From an uncultured Bariatricus sp. (lineage in GTDB: Bacteria > Bacillota > Clostridia > Lachnospirales > Lachnospiraceae), in NCBI GenBank assembly GCA_934307065.1, contig CAKRCD010000003.1, forward strand, positions 1-64,000: a stretch of 64,000 nucleotides of DNA, written 5' to 3'. The first letter of the stretch is position 1, and each line of letters starts with the position of its first letter. The notes beneath the pieces are model-generated. The model had not been told where the DNA came from and searched no databases. It saw only the letters and a list, made by a program, of their open reading frames with translations. A program made the translations under genes and the position numbers. This document shows positions 32,779 through 42,413 of this stretch, in pieces.

Positions 32779-35163
32779 TTATTGTCCAAAAAATTCCTGT
32801 GCATAGTGTACGGACTGCATGGCATCTTTTCCGTAGAAGTCTGCTCCAATCATATCGGCATAATCCTGATTCAGCACTGCTCCGCCTACCATCACTTTAC
32901 AGTCTGGTTTTTCTTTGCGGAGCTGGCGGATGGTTTCCTCCATGCTCACTACGGTTGTTGTCATCAGTGCGCTTAACCCAACCAGATGAACATCTTCACT
33001 GATTGCCTTTTCCACGATATCCTCCGGTGGCACATCTTTTCCCATGTCCAATACATCAAAACCATAATTTTCCAGAAGTACTTTCACGATATTTTTTCCG
33101 ATGTCATGGATATCCCCTTTTACCGTCGCAAGAATAATCTTGTCCTTCTTTTCCTCCTGCTCGCCACTGCTGCTCATAACATCTTTCAGAACTGCAAATG
33201 CAATTTTGGCGGCATCCGCACTCATCAAAAGCTGTGGAAGGAACACAGTGCCTTTTTCAAATCCATCTCCCACAACGTTCAGTGCAGGGATTAGATCTTC
33301 TTTGATAATATCCAACGGGTCTTTGCTGTCAATCATATTTTTTGTGAGTTTATATGCTTCTTCCTTTAAACCGCGTTCAATGGCATACTGCAGCGTCATA
33401 TCAGTTTTTTTCTGTTCTACCGGCTTTTTATCCACATCTGACACTGCATATTTTTCAATATAAGACTGGCAGTTATCATCATAGCCCATTAAGGCCACAT
33501 AAGAATCATATGCCTGCATCATTTCCGTAGAGGACGGATTGATGATGCCTGCCGTCAATCCGCTCTGCATTGCCATTGCATAAAAATAGCTATTAATAAT
33601 CGGACGTCTTGGAAGGCCAAAGGAAATATTGGATACTCCAAGTACGGTACGCACACCATATTTTGCACGCACCTGGCGGAGTGCATCAAATACAATCTTT
33701 GCTCCATCTTTTTCAGAACTGATGGTCATTGTCAGTACATCAATCACAATATCTTTCTTTTGAATACCGTATTTTTCTGCTTCTGCGATAATCTTTCCCG
33801 CAATTTCCACACGGCCTTCAGCAGTCTGCGGAATTCCATTTTCATCAAGGGTAAGTCCTACCACTACTCCACCATATTTTTGAATCAGCGGAAATACCTG
33901 ATTCATGGATTCCTGTTTTCCGCTGACCGAGTTGAGCATCGGCTTTCCGTTATAAATACGCATAGCCGCTTCCATCGCTTCGGCATCTACCGTATCAATT
34001 TGGAGCGGCAGATTGGTTACACTCTGAATCTGGGTAACTGCCTCTCTCATCATTTTAGTTTCATCAATATCCGGAAGCCCCACATTGACATCCAGAATAT
34101 GTGCTCCTTTATCCTGCTGGGTAATTGCTTCTTTTAGAATATAATCAAAATCCTTGGTTTTTAAGGCTTCTTTTAAGCGTTTTTTTCCTGTCGGATTGAT
34201 TCTTTCACCGATAATCAGTGGCTTATCTCCCAGAACCACACATTTTCCATAGGAAGAAACCATCGTTTCTTCTTTGTATTGGATTGGCTGAACCTGACAT
34301 CCTGCACATAAATCTGTCATCTTCTTAATATGTTCCGGCGTGGTTCCGCAGCAGCCGCCGACCACGCAGGCTCCCGCTGCTACAATCTGTTTCATGGTCT
34401 CCGCAAATGCTTCCGGTTCTACATCATAGTAGGTCTGCCCGTCTTTCTGCTTCGGAAGCCCTGCATTTGGCTTCACAATAAGAGGAAGCGAACTGTAACT
34501 GCGCATTTCTTGCAGAATAGGAAGTGCCTGTTCTGGTCCAAGTCCGCAATTAAGTCCGATTGCATCTACACGGAGTCCTTCTAACATTGCAACAACCGAA
34601 GGCACATCCCCTCCGGTCAGAAGTTTTCCTTTCTCATCGAAAATCATCGTCACAAACACCGGAAGTTCTGAATGTTCCTTGGCTGCCAACACTGCCGCCT
34701 TTACTTCATAAGTATCACTCATGGTTTCAATATGAATCAAATCAGCACCATATTTCACACCATATCTTACCACTTCTGCAAAGGTTTCGTAGGCTTCTTC
34801 AAAGGACAAATCTCCCATCGGCTTCAGCAATTTTCCTGTCGGTCCCACATCCAGTGCCACATAGGTTTCCCGTCCTGCTTCTCTTCCAGCTTTCCTTGCA
34901 TTCTCAATCCCTGCTTTGATAACCGATTCCAGTGTCATCTCTGTATCATGGAATTTACAGGCATTTGCTCCAAAAGTATTTGCCAGCACAATATGGCTTC
35001 CCGCTTCGTAATACCTTCTGTGTACATTCGTTATTCTGTCCGGATATTTGATATTCCATGTTTCCGGCAGTTCTCCGGCCTCCAGCCCCTGCTCCTGCAA
35101 CAAGGTTCCCATCCCTCCGTCAAGGAATAAGAGCTCTTTTCCAAGCCGTTCTTTTATATTCAT
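32779..35163 (-). CDS. metH: Cobalamin-dependent methionine synthase, catalytic and B12 modules
   Basis: Moves methyl from methyltetrahydrofolate to homocysteine through B12. 794 residues: homocysteine domain (about 1-290) with DGGMGTLLQEQG near the start and zinc cysteines in LNCGLGP and GGCCGTTPEH; pterin-binding domain (about 320-580) with GERINPTGKKR; helical cap and B12 domain (about 590-794) with the axial-histidine motif DIHDIGKNIV. The C-terminal SAM-dependent reactivation domain of E. coli MetH is missing; the adjacent gene supplies it. The ATG at 35163 follows AAGGAGGAGCAGATT, which rules out the upstream open frame to 35262. Confidence 0.95.
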   Translation of the reverse strand: MNIKERLGKELLFLDGGMGTLLQEQGLEAGELPETWNIKYPDRITNVHRRYYEAGSHIVLANTFGANACKFHDTEMTLESVIKAGIENARKAGREAGRETYVALDVGPTGKLLKPMGDLSFEEAYETFAEVVRYGVKYGADLIHIETMSDTYEVKAAVLAAKEHSELPVFVTMIFDEKGKLLTGGDVPSVVAMLEGLRVDAIGLNCGLGPEQALPILQEMRSYSSLPLIVKPNAGLPKQKDGQTYYDVEPEAFAETMKQIVAAGACVVGGCCGTTPEHIKKMTDLCAGCQVQPIQYKEETMVSSYGKCVVLGDKPLIIGERINPTGKKRLKEALKTKDFDYILKEAITQQDKGAHILDVNVGLPDIDETKMMREAVTQIQSVTNLPLQIDTVDAEAMEAAMRIYNGKPMLNSVSGKQESMNQVFPLIQKYGGVVVGLTLDENGIPQTAEGRVEIAGKIIAEAEKYGIQKKDIVIDVLTMTISSEKDGAKIVFDALRQVRAKYGVRTVLGVSNISFGLPRRPIINSYFYAMAMQSGLTAGIINPSSTEMMQAYDSYVALMGYDDNCQSYIEKYAVSDVDKKPVEQKKTDMTLQYAIERGLKEEAYKLTKNMIDSKDPLDIIKEDLIPALNVVGDGFEKGTVFLPQLLMSADAAKIAFAVLKDVMSSSGEQEEKKDKIILATVKGDIHDIGKNIVKVLLENYGFDVLDMGKDVPPEDIVEKAISEDVHLVGLSALMTTTVVSMEETIRQLRKEKPDCKVMVGGAVLNQDYADMIGADFYGKDAMQSVHYAQEFFGQ

Positions 35164-35176
35164 AATCTGCTCCTCC

Positions 35177-35818
35177 TTACGTTCTTCGGTAAATGCAGTC
35201 TTTCTTTTCACAAGCCTCACAGCCACTTTTGGGGCAGCCGGTTTCTTTCTCTGCAAATCCAATCAAAGCTGTCACAGATTTCGTCGGTGTCAGCATATAG
35301 CTTTCTGTCATGGAAAGCCCTATTTTCTTATGTGCCTCCAACATTCTGAGAATGTCTTCCTGGTGATGAATATCAAAATCTCCATATCCGGGACTAAATC
35401 TCGGCCGCATCCCCTTATATTCAGGAGCCATTTCATCTGCAATCTGCTCTTGACATTGATCGCAGAATTCTTCCAGCACTGCCGCTGCACATGCCTGAAA
35501 GATGACAACCTTCGCCATATCTGTCAGTGTATACCTGTGCATAGCAAGATCTACCTCAATTCCAAGGGTCGTTGCCATGAGTACAGTCTGTGTGCATCCC
35601 TGCAGATTTTTTGCCAGATTTTTGCTGTGAACCTTCATCGAACCAATCTGTATTTCATCTTCCTTTTGTACACACGGGAAGATACGATGAACTGCTTTCG
35701 GGCGGGCAATCCTGTCCAATTCAGCAAATGCTTCTGAAATCAGTTTCTCTGTCTGCTCATCCACGGCATTTCTTCCAAATCCAAGATACCGGACTGCTTC
35801 CCTTGTCCTTGCATCCAT
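35177..35818 (-). CDS. Stand-alone methionine synthase activation domain protein
   Basis: A 213-residue protein homologous to the C-terminal activation domain of MetH, which binds SAM and remethylates oxidised cob(II)alamin. The diagnostic RFSPGYGDFDI motif is near residues 139-149, followed by the segment LTPTKSVTALIGF. Four cysteines cluster at the end (CPKSGCEACEKKDC). The ATG at 35818 is preceded by GGAG; a GTG at 35833 is possible. It sits between metF and metH, 13 bp before metH, so MetH function is split over two polypeptides made from one transcript. Confidence 0.92.
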   Translation of the reverse strand: MDARTREAVRYLGFGRNAVDEQTEKLISEAFAELDRIARPKAVHRIFPCVQKEDEIQIGSMKVHSKNLAKNLQGCTQTVLMATTLGIEVDLAMHRYTLTDMAKVVIFQACAAAVLEEFCDQCQEQIADEMAPEYKGMRPRFSPGYGDFDIHHQEDILRMLEAHKKIGLSMTESYMLTPTKSVTALIGFAEKETGCPKSGCEACEKKDCIYRRT

Positions 35819-35835
35819 ACCTTCACACTCCACTA

Positions 35836-36702
35836 TTATTTCAAAATTTCTGACAGATTGGACATAATTGCAACCGCAACTTCCGGCTTATTCATAGAAT
35901 AAACGTGAATGTTATTGATTCCATTTGCAATCAAATCGATAATCTGGTCTGTGGCATACGCAATTCCTGCCTGCTGCATTGCTGCCGGATTATCGCCAAA
36001 CTTGTCCACAATGGCATAAAATCTGGCCGGCAGAATGGTTCCTGAAAGGGAACAGATACGTGCTATCTGCTTTTTATTCGTAACCGGCATAATTCCGGGA
36101 AGAACCGGAACCGTAACCCCCTTTTCACGGATTCTGTATAAGAAATTATATAAAATATTATTGTCAAAAAACATCTGTGTTGTAAGGAAATCCACACCAC
36201 AGTCTACTTTTTCTTTCAAATGAAGAATATCATCCTTTTTGTATGGTGATTCTACGTGACCTTCCGGATAACAGGCTGCACCAATACAGAAATCTCCCTG
36301 TTCTTTAATGTCACGAATCAACTCACTTGCATAGTGATAGTCATTCGGAAGCGGGGTTTCCAAATCCTTCGGTCTGTCTCCGCGAAGTGCAAGAATATTT
36401 TCAATTCCAGATACTTTCATCTGTTCAATCACGTTCCGAACTTCTTCTTTCGTCGATGACATACAGGTAAGATGCGCAATGCTTGGCACTCCAAGTTCAT
36501 TTTTAATATGAGATGCAATTTTAACTGTGTTTTTACTGGTTCCGCCACCGGCACCATAAGTAACACTGATAAAACTTGGCTTCAAAACGGCAATCTCATC
36601 TACTGCACGCTTCACGGATTCATACCCGGCATCTGTTTTTGGTGGAAAAACCTCAAATGATATATGTACCTTATTTTCATTTATTCTTTCGATAATCTTC
36701 AT
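35836..36702 (-). CDS. metF: 5,10-Methylenetetrahydrofolate reductase
   Basis: Reduces methylenetetrahydrofolate to the methyl donor used by MetH. 288-residue TIM barrel flavoprotein with HISFEVFPPKTDAGYE (about 13-28), SVTYGAGGGTS (about 46-56) and the folate-contacting LALRGDRPKD block (about 103-112). First gene of the metF - activation domain - metH unit, with 17 bp to the next gene. No SAM or cobalamin riboswitch fits in the 100 bp upstream, which is taken up by the glgA terminator. Confidence 0.95.
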   Translation of the reverse strand: MKIIERINENKVHISFEVFPPKTDAGYESVKRAVDEIAVLKPSFISVTYGAGGGTSKNTVKIASHIKNELGVPSIAHLTCMSSTKEEVRNVIEQMKVSGIENILALRGDRPKDLETPLPNDYHYASELIRDIKEQGDFCIGAACYPEGHVESPYKKDDILHLKEKVDCGVDFLTTQMFFDNNILYNFLYRIREKGVTVPVLPGIMPVTNKKQIARICSLSGTILPARFYAIVDKFGDNPAAMQQAGIAYATDQIIDLIANGINNIHVYSMNKPEVAVAIMSNLSEILK

Positions 36703-36742
36703 ACTTTATTCTACTCCTGCTGTAAATTTTCTCATACATTTT

Positions 36743-36776
36743 AAAACAGTTCCTGCGTTACCACAAGAACTGTTTT
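36743..36776 (-). terminator. Intrinsic terminator of glgA
   Basis: On the minus strand AAAACAGTTC / GAACTGTTTT, extended by a G-U containing inner stem, then TTTTAAAATG on one side and TATTT on the other. It lies about 30 bp past the glgA stop. Confidence 0.8.
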
Positions 36777-36804
36777 TATATTTCTTTATTTTTTTGCAGA
36801 TATT

Positions 36805-38241
36805 TTATAAATTATCATAGATTTCCTGATATAATCCTGCTGAATTATGCCATGAAAAATCTTTTGTCATAGCCCGGTCAACGATTTTATTCCATTCTTT
36901 CTTCTTATCATAAAAAATCTGTTCCGCATAACGCACTGCAGCCAACATTTCGTGTGCATTATAATTGGCGAACCGGAATCCTGTTCCGGTCTTTTCATAT
37001 TCGTTATAAGCTTCTACCGTATCAACCAGTCCTCCTGTTTCACGCACAATTGGAATGGTTCCGTAACGCAGGCCGATTAACTGACTTAAACCACAAGGTT
37101 CAAACAAAGACGGCATCAAAAGTGCATCACATGCCGCATATATCTTATGTGACATCATCTCCGAATAATACATCTGTGCCGATACCTTGTCCGGATACTT
37201 TCCCGCGAAAAAGCGGAAACTGTTCTCATAGCGTTCTTCCCCGGTTCCCAGAATCACAAGCTGAATGTTATCCTGGCATAACTCGTCCATCATATAGTTT
37301 ATCAGATCAAGACCTTTTTGATCGGTAAGCCTGGAAACAATGCCAATCATCATTGTGTGCTCATCTACCGCAAGACCAAGAGCTTCCTGTAAAGCACTTT
37401 TATTCTTCTTCTTTTTCTTGCGGAAGGTATTGACTGTGTAGTTTCTGGCAATTACCTCATCCGTCTCCGGATTGTATTCCGTATAATCAATTCCATTCAC
37501 GATTCCCACAAGACTGTCTGCCCTGGCATTCATAAGCCCATCCAGCCGTTCCCCGTAAAACCGGGTTTTAATTTCTTCCGCATAACTGCTGCTTACTGTG
37601 GTAATTTTATTTGCATAAACAATTCCACCCTTTAAGAAATTCGCACATCCATACGACTCCAGTTTATCATTTGTGAAATAGGAATCCGCCAACCCGGTAA
37701 TATCTTTTGCCTGGTTCATATCACACATTCCCTGAAATCTTAAATTGTGAATTGTTATTATCGTTTTCATATTGAGATAAAAATCATCTTTTTGTCTCAG
37801 ACTGTCCAAAAACACCGGAACCAGACCGGTCTGCCAGTCGTGGCAGTGAATAATATCCGGCTTGTAATCCAGTTTTGGAAGCATACATAACACTGCTTTC
37901 GAGAAATATGCAAATTTCTCCGCATCATAGTTAAAATCTGTATATGGTTTTGGTCCACTAAAATAGAATTCATTATCTATAAAATAAAATGTAATCCCCT
38001 CATATTGGTATTCCAACACACCTACATACTGTTTCCTCCAGTTCAAATCCATAATGAAATGGAATCTGTATTCCAATAACGACTTCCATTCTTCACTTAT
38101 ACAAGCATATTTTGGAAGTACCACACGTACATCATATTTCTTCTTATCAAAACACTTCGGAAGTGATCCTACTACATCTGCCAGACCTCCGGTCTTGATA
38201 AATGGTACTGCTTCTGACGCTGCAAATAATATTTTCTTCAT
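36805..38241 (-). CDS. glgA: Glycogen synthase (ADP-glucose type)
   Basis: Extends alpha-1,4-glucan from ADP-glucose. 478 residues, GT5/GT-B fold. The N-terminal ADP-glucose motif KTGGLADVVGSLP is at 16-28, and the C-terminal catalytic block has MPSLFEPCGLSQLIGLRYG (about 374-392) and RETGGLVDTV. The start ATG at 38241 is followed by the usual MKKILFAASEAVPF. No other glg gene is next to it, which is less common, as glgA often sits with glgC/glgD. It is 68 bp from the end of spo0A. Confidence 0.95.
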   Translation of the reverse strand: MKKILFAASEAVPFIKTGGLADVVGSLPKCFDKKKYDVRVVLPKYACISEEWKSLLEYRFHFIMDLNWRKQYVGVLEYQYEGITFYFIDNEFYFSGPKPYTDFNYDAEKFAYFSKAVLCMLPKLDYKPDIIHCHDWQTGLVPVFLDSLRQKDDFYLNMKTIITIHNLRFQGMCDMNQAKDITGLADSYFTNDKLESYGCANFLKGGIVYANKITTVSSSYAEEIKTRFYGERLDGLMNARADSLVGIVNGIDYTEYNPETDEVIARNYTVNTFRKKKKKNKSALQEALGLAVDEHTMMIGIVSRLTDQKGLDLINYMMDELCQDNIQLVILGTGEERYENSFRFFAGKYPDKVSAQMYYSEMMSHKIYAACDALLMPSLFEPCGLSQLIGLRYGTIPIVRETGGLVDTVEAYNEYEKTGTGFRFANYNAHEMLAAVRYAEQIFYDKKKEWNKIVDRAMTKDFSWHNSAGLYQEIYDNL

Positions 38242-38309
38242 TCTGTACTCCCTTCGTCTCTCATTCTTATTATATAATTATAGCGTAAATGAAGCCTGTT
38301 GAAAAGATT

Positions 38310-39098
38310 TTATCTATTTTTACACTTTAGTCTGATTGTATCTGCAACCAAAGCAATAAATTCCGAATTCGTAGGTTTTCCTTTTCCGTTACTTACTGTA
38401 TATCCGAACAATTCTTCCAGTGTATCTAATTTCCCCCTGCTCCATGCCACTTCAATGGCATGTCGTATTGCACGTTCCACTCTGCTTGATGTAGTCTGGT
38501 TTTTCTTTGCAACAGTTGGATAGAGTACTTTTGTAATTGCATTCAGTACATCCATATCTTCAATTGCCATTAAGATTCCATCTCTTAAGTAATGATAGCC
38601 CTTAATATGCGCCGGAATTCCGATTTCATGCAGCATATTAGTGACACATGTTTCCATATCAACCTGCTGTTCTTCGACTTCTCTGTAAATCTTTTCTTCC
38701 TGATTATACAGTTCCGTTCTTTTCCTTCCTACATTTTTAATCCTCTGCAAAACGACCTCATTATTAAATGGTTTTAAAATATAATAAGATGCTCCTTTTT
38801 CAAAAGCATCTTCCGTAATTCTTTCTTGACTTATGGCTGTTACGACAATAAAATGCGGATGCTTCTTTATTCCTTTATCTTCATTCACAATCTCCATCAG
38901 ACTGATTCCGTCCGTCTTCGGCATAATCAGATCTAAAAGAACCACATCTGGCTGCTTTTCTTTGATGATTCGATAAACATCTTCACCGTTTGTCGCTTTA
39001 CCTACAAGACTTAATTCTCTATCACCGTCGACAATTTCTCCAAGTAAATCTAACATTCTCTCATTATCATCGGCAATCGCCACGCTCAATCGCTCCAT
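38310..39098 (-). CDS. spo0A: Stage 0 sporulation protein A, master regulator
   Basis: Response regulator that starts sporulation. Receiver domain (1-125) with acidic pocket DD at 10-11 and phosphoacceptor Asp56 in [13 protein letters not shown]. The C-terminal Spo0A DNA-binding domain (about 150-262) contains [12 protein letters not shown] and the recognition segment [19 protein letters not shown]. Starts TTG 39101 and ATG 39098 both fit AGGAGGATATAC; I use the ATG, 262 residues. Unlike many Clostridia, spoIVB is not directly upstream. A TATAAT at 39147-39152 could be its -10. Presence argues for a spore former. Confidence 0.97.
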   Translation of the reverse strand: MERLSVAIADDNERMLDLLGEIVDGDRELSLVGKATNGEDVYRIIKEKQPDVVLLDLIMPKTDGISLMEIVNEDKGIKKHPHFIVVTAISQERITEDAFEKGASYYILKPFNNEVVLQRIKNVGRKRTELYNQEEKIYREVEEQQVDMETCVTNMLHEIGIPAHIKGYHYLRDGILMAIEDMDVLNAITKVLYPTVAKKNQTTSSRVERAIRHAIEVAWSRGKLDTLEELFGYTVSNGKGKPTNSEFIALVADTIRLKCKNR

Positions 39099-39274
39099 CA
39101 AGTATATCCTCCTATAAGCTTCTCATCACTTTTTTGAAACATGAGTATTATATCTTTTTACGACATCGAATTCCATCGAATCCTGTCGCCAGAGCATGAC
39201 ACATCTCGACACCTCGTCTTGTAAACATACACTTATTACCCGATACCGCCATTATACAAATTCCCTGTAAATAT

Positions 39275-39308
39275 GACAAGACATATATCGCTTGATATAT
39301 GTCTTGTC
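39275..39308. repeat. Perfect 15-bp inverted repeat between the histidine kinase and spo0A
   Basis: GACAAGACATATATC / GATATATGTCTTGTC with a GCTT loop, starting 15 bp past the kinase stop. On the minus strand it is followed by ATATTTAC, not a clean U-tract. It may be a terminator of the two-component operon or a protein-binding palindrome in the spo0A upstream region. Confidence 0.6.
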
Positions 39309-39322
39309 AGGAAATCTTTGCC

Positions 39323-41551
39323 TTATTTTTGCCAGATAATAATTGCCTTAAACAAATCCCCATCTACTTCTATCTTAAAGATACCATTCTGCAATTCTAC
39401 GAAGCTCTTCACAATTGCAAGACCCAGTCCGCTTCCTTCTGAATTTCTGGAAACATCGCCTCTGACGAAACGTTCAGTCAGATGTTCCACATTATAATCC
39501 AGTTCAGTTGCTGAAATATTACGGAAAATAACCTGTACTTTATCCTCACTGTCGGTTATATCCACATACACTCTGGAGTGCGGCATTGCATATTTTAAAA
39601 TGTTATTAATCAGATTATCAAATACACGGTAGGTTCTCTGTCCATCCAGTTTCAGGATGACCTTTTCCTCCGGCAGATTCCAGCGGAACGTCAAATCACT
39701 GTCAGCAATCTTATCTTCTAGCTCTAAGCGAACTTGTTTCATCAGATTTACCACATCCACATCCATGAAATTCATCTTCACATTTCCAGAATTGGCTTTA
39801 CTGATTTCAAATAAATCTTCAATCAAGGCCTTCAGTCTCTGCGACTTCTGGTCTAAGGTCTGAATGTAGGATTTCCGGTCTTCTTCCGACACATTATCCT
39901 GCTTCAGCAGATCAATATAAGTAATGATTGCTGTAAGCGGTGTCTTCAAATCATGGGACACATTGGTAATCAGTTCTGTTTTCATGTTCTGGCTTTTGGC
40001 TTCTTCATGAACTGCCTTTGCAAAGCCTTCATTTATCTGTTCCAGTTTTTCTCCCAAAAGTGCAAATATACCAAGGTCTTCATCCAGTGTAATCTTCAGA
40101 TTTCCGTTTGCCATTTTCTCTGTAGCATCTAACACGCTCTGATACTGTCTGCGTATTTTCTCACCGCATTTCGTCAAAATCACATATAGAATAACGGAAT
40201 AAACGATAACTCCAAAGAGTCCGGCAAACCACAAAGTACAAAGCAGAGTCACTATCACAAAATTAATGCCGACAATCTTCAGAATACTTTTCTGCAGATT
40301 ATCCGTAAGGTCAATGCGAGAAAACCAGTCAATCAATACATGCACTTTCTTCACGCACCATCTCATGAATTTCACAATAAACAGATTGTTCTTAATATAA
40401 TTTTTCGGCAAGCAGACAAACTGTCTGAAGTTGGAAACAACTGCATATTCCATGAAGAACAGTATCGCCCATCCAATAAAATTCAATACTAGCAGTGTCC
40501 AGTATAATGCATCTGGATTGATACCATATCCCAATATTTTCATTCCGCTATGGTTTGCAAGCACTTCTGTAATCCGCGTATAATTCGAATGACACATGGC
40601 CTCAAACATGCCATAAGCTCCACCAATTCCAAGTCCCACAATAATCAGATTCGTTTCCAGATGCATAGAAAAGATTCTTTCCCATCCTGTATCTAAGGAA
40701 CGGATAAACGGAAGCAGAAGTGCTGCAAGTGCCACTGCAACCACCAGTGCGGCGATAATATAGACTACCCCGTTATCCACATAAATCTGTTCCGGGGACA
40801 TATCATAGCTATAGTAAGTTCCACTTTGATTCCAGACAAAATCGGAATCACCGTCAACCAGGAACACAGCATTAAAATTCTTCGGCAGCAGGTCTTTTGA
40901 ATAGATTTTGCCATAGACATCATCTGCCTCATTATATGCTTTTACATTGTTCTCGTATTGCTTCACGGAAGCTTTGACATCGTCATAAACATCCCCTGTC
41001 GCATACGCCAGATTACCATCCGTCAAATCTGTAAAAGAAATATTGTAAGGTCTTCCGTATTTGTCAAAATTGACAACCAGATAACCAATTGCTCCTTTTG
41101 CTTTCCACTCTTCCAGCATTTCATCCGACGGATTATCCAGCAGTCCACTCAAATCCTCCTCTGCATTCTGAGTGGTAAATACATTGCCATCGTCTGTAGT
41201 ATATCTTGCGAAATATTGTGTATTGGCTTCCACATCTTCATAATCAGAATCCCATCCATACTCGTATAACACATCCAAATTCTGTCCTGCATCTGTCACG
41301 GCTTCCTCTATCAGACTACCATACAGAAAATAGGATGCCTCCGTGGCATAATTTGCAAAGTTTCCCCAAAGTCCAACGATTGCACTATTCTGACTGCTCT
41401 GCTCCTGCTTACCTTTATACTCGCTGTACTTTTCTAAATATTCTTTCTCCATCTTTGGATAAAGTGCAGTTAAAATCAGTGCCGGCACAAGCACCACGAG
41501 TGCAATGATAAATACGGTAAGTTTATGCGTTTTTTTCAATTTTGTATCCAA
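39323..41551 (-). CDS. Large membrane sensor histidine kinase
   Basis: 742 residues. A first membrane helix (about 10-30), an exported domain of about 230 residues (32-262), then at least five more membrane segments between 263 and 460, a HAMP-like linker, and the kinase core: HisKA with phosphoacceptor His533 in NVSHDLKTPLTAI and the HATPase region with NLINNILKYA, FVRGD and GSGLGLAIV. The start is TTG 41551, inside the last codons of the response regulator gene, 29-bp overlap, with AAGGTGG upstream. The signal is unknown; the multi-span middle is larger than in usual VanS-type kinases. Confidence 0.9.
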   Translation of the reverse strand: MDTKLKKTHKLTVFIIALVVLVPALILTALYPKMEKEYLEKYSEYKGKQEQSSQNSAIVGLWGNFANYATEASYFLYGSLIEEAVTDAGQNLDVLYEYGWDSDYEDVEANTQYFARYTTDDGNVFTTQNAEEDLSGLLDNPSDEMLEEWKAKGAIGYLVVNFDKYGRPYNISFTDLTDGNLAYATGDVYDDVKASVKQYENNVKAYNEADDVYGKIYSKDLLPKNFNAVFLVDGDSDFVWNQSGTYYSYDMSPEQIYVDNGVVYIIAALVVAVALAALLLPFIRSLDTGWERIFSMHLETNLIIVGLGIGGAYGMFEAMCHSNYTRITEVLANHSGMKILGYGINPDALYWTLLVLNFIGWAILFFMEYAVVSNFRQFVCLPKNYIKNNLFIVKFMRWCVKKVHVLIDWFSRIDLTDNLQKSILKIVGINFVIVTLLCTLWFAGLFGVIVYSVILYVILTKCGEKIRRQYQSVLDATEKMANGNLKITLDEDLGIFALLGEKLEQINEGFAKAVHEEAKSQNMKTELITNVSHDLKTPLTAIITYIDLLKQDNVSEEDRKSYIQTLDQKSQRLKALIEDLFEISKANSGNVKMNFMDVDVVNLMKQVRLELEDKIADSDLTFRWNLPEEKVILKLDGQRTYRVFDNLINNILKYAMPHSRVYVDITDSEDKVQVIFRNISATELDYNVEHLTERFVRGDVSRNSEGSGLGLAIVKSFVELQNGIFKIEVDGDLFKAIIIWQK

Positions 41552-42239
41552 CTCCCCACACCACCTTCAAATATTTTGGTTCTTTCGGGTTATATTCAAT
41601 CTTTTCCCGAATGTTGCGTACATGGACCATCACTGTATCCGTATTAATCGCACTTTCATTCCAGACTCTTTCATAAATCTCATCTGCCGAAAACACACGC
41701 CCCGGATTGCGAATCAAAAGTGATAAAATCTTAAATTCAATCGGAGTCATTTTTACCAGATCCCCATCTACTCTGACTTCTCTGGTGTCCTCATTTAATT
41801 CCAGTCCACGGATAGTGTAAACATTTTTATTCTGCTCCTCATCCTTGGCATTTACCATCTGCATAAATCTTGCATAGCGGCGTAAATGTGAATTGACTCT
41901 TGCCAGAAGTTCCATTGGCTGAAACGGCTTTGTCACATAATCGTCTGCCCCCATATTCAGCCCCATGATTTTATCTACTTCTTCTGATTTTGCAGAAAGC
42001 ATAATAACCGGAAAATCATACTCCTTACGAAGACGCATAACCATATGGATTCCATCCATTCTTGGCATCATTACATCCACGATTGCCAGATGAATCTTTT
42101 CTTTCTTCAGGACTTCCAGTCCCTCTATCCCGTCTCCTGCCTTACTGACTTCGTAGCCCTGGCTTTTCAGATAGATTTCTATTCCATCCCGAATCTGCTC
42201 GTCGTCCTCCACAACTAAAATTCGATATGTATCACTCAT
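41523..42239 (-). CDS. OmpR-family response regulator
   Basis: Receiver domain (1-120) with the acidic pair at 11-13 and phosphoacceptor Asp55 in LAIVDVMMPRMDG; winged-helix DNA-binding domain (about 140-235) with TPIEFKILSLLIRNPGRVF and TVMVHVRNIREKIE. 238 residues, normal for the family. It is the partner of the overlapping histidine kinase downstream. Target genes are not evident from neighbours. The start ATG at 42239 has GGAAGAAACGGG upstream. Confidence 0.94.
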   Translation of the reverse strand: MSDTYRILVVEDDEQIRDGIEIYLKSQGYEVSKAGDGIEGLEVLKKEKIHLAIVDVMMPRMDGIHMVMRLRKEYDFPVIMLSAKSEEVDKIMGLNMGADDYVTKPFQPMELLARVNSHLRRYARFMQMVNAKDEEQNKNVYTIRGLELNEDTREVRVDGDLVKMTPIEFKILSLLIRNPGRVFSADEIYERVWNESAINTDTVMVHVRNIREKIEYNPKEPKYLKVVWGVGYKIEKNA

Positions 42240-42347
42240 TCCCGTTTCTTCCTTTCTGCTACAGTTCTCTCATGTATGGATATATCATAAAATAGGAAAC
42301 CAAAAAGAACCTTCATAAAATCCGAAAGAATTTCTTAAGATTCTTCA

Positions 42348-42376
42348 TTGACAAATTATATTTTCCATCCTAAACT
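42348..42376 (+). promoter_or_regulatory. Promoter of the YbaK-like remnant
   Basis: A perfect TTGACA (42348-42353), 17 bp, then TAAACT (42371-42376), about 38 bp before the ATG at 42414. Confidence 0.65.
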
Positions 42377-42413
42377 TGCTAACATAAAACATTATACTTA
42401 AAGAGGTAGAATC

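Noticed and set aside
32779..35818. Frameshift breaking a single metH gene into two
   Set aside because: The activation protein is upstream of metH in transcription order, the reverse of the domain order in a single-chain MetH, and each gene has its own ribosome site. A genuine split.
36703..36804. SAM or cobalamin riboswitch before metF-metH
   Set aside because: metF starts at 36702 and the 100 bp upstream is short and filled by the glgA terminator.
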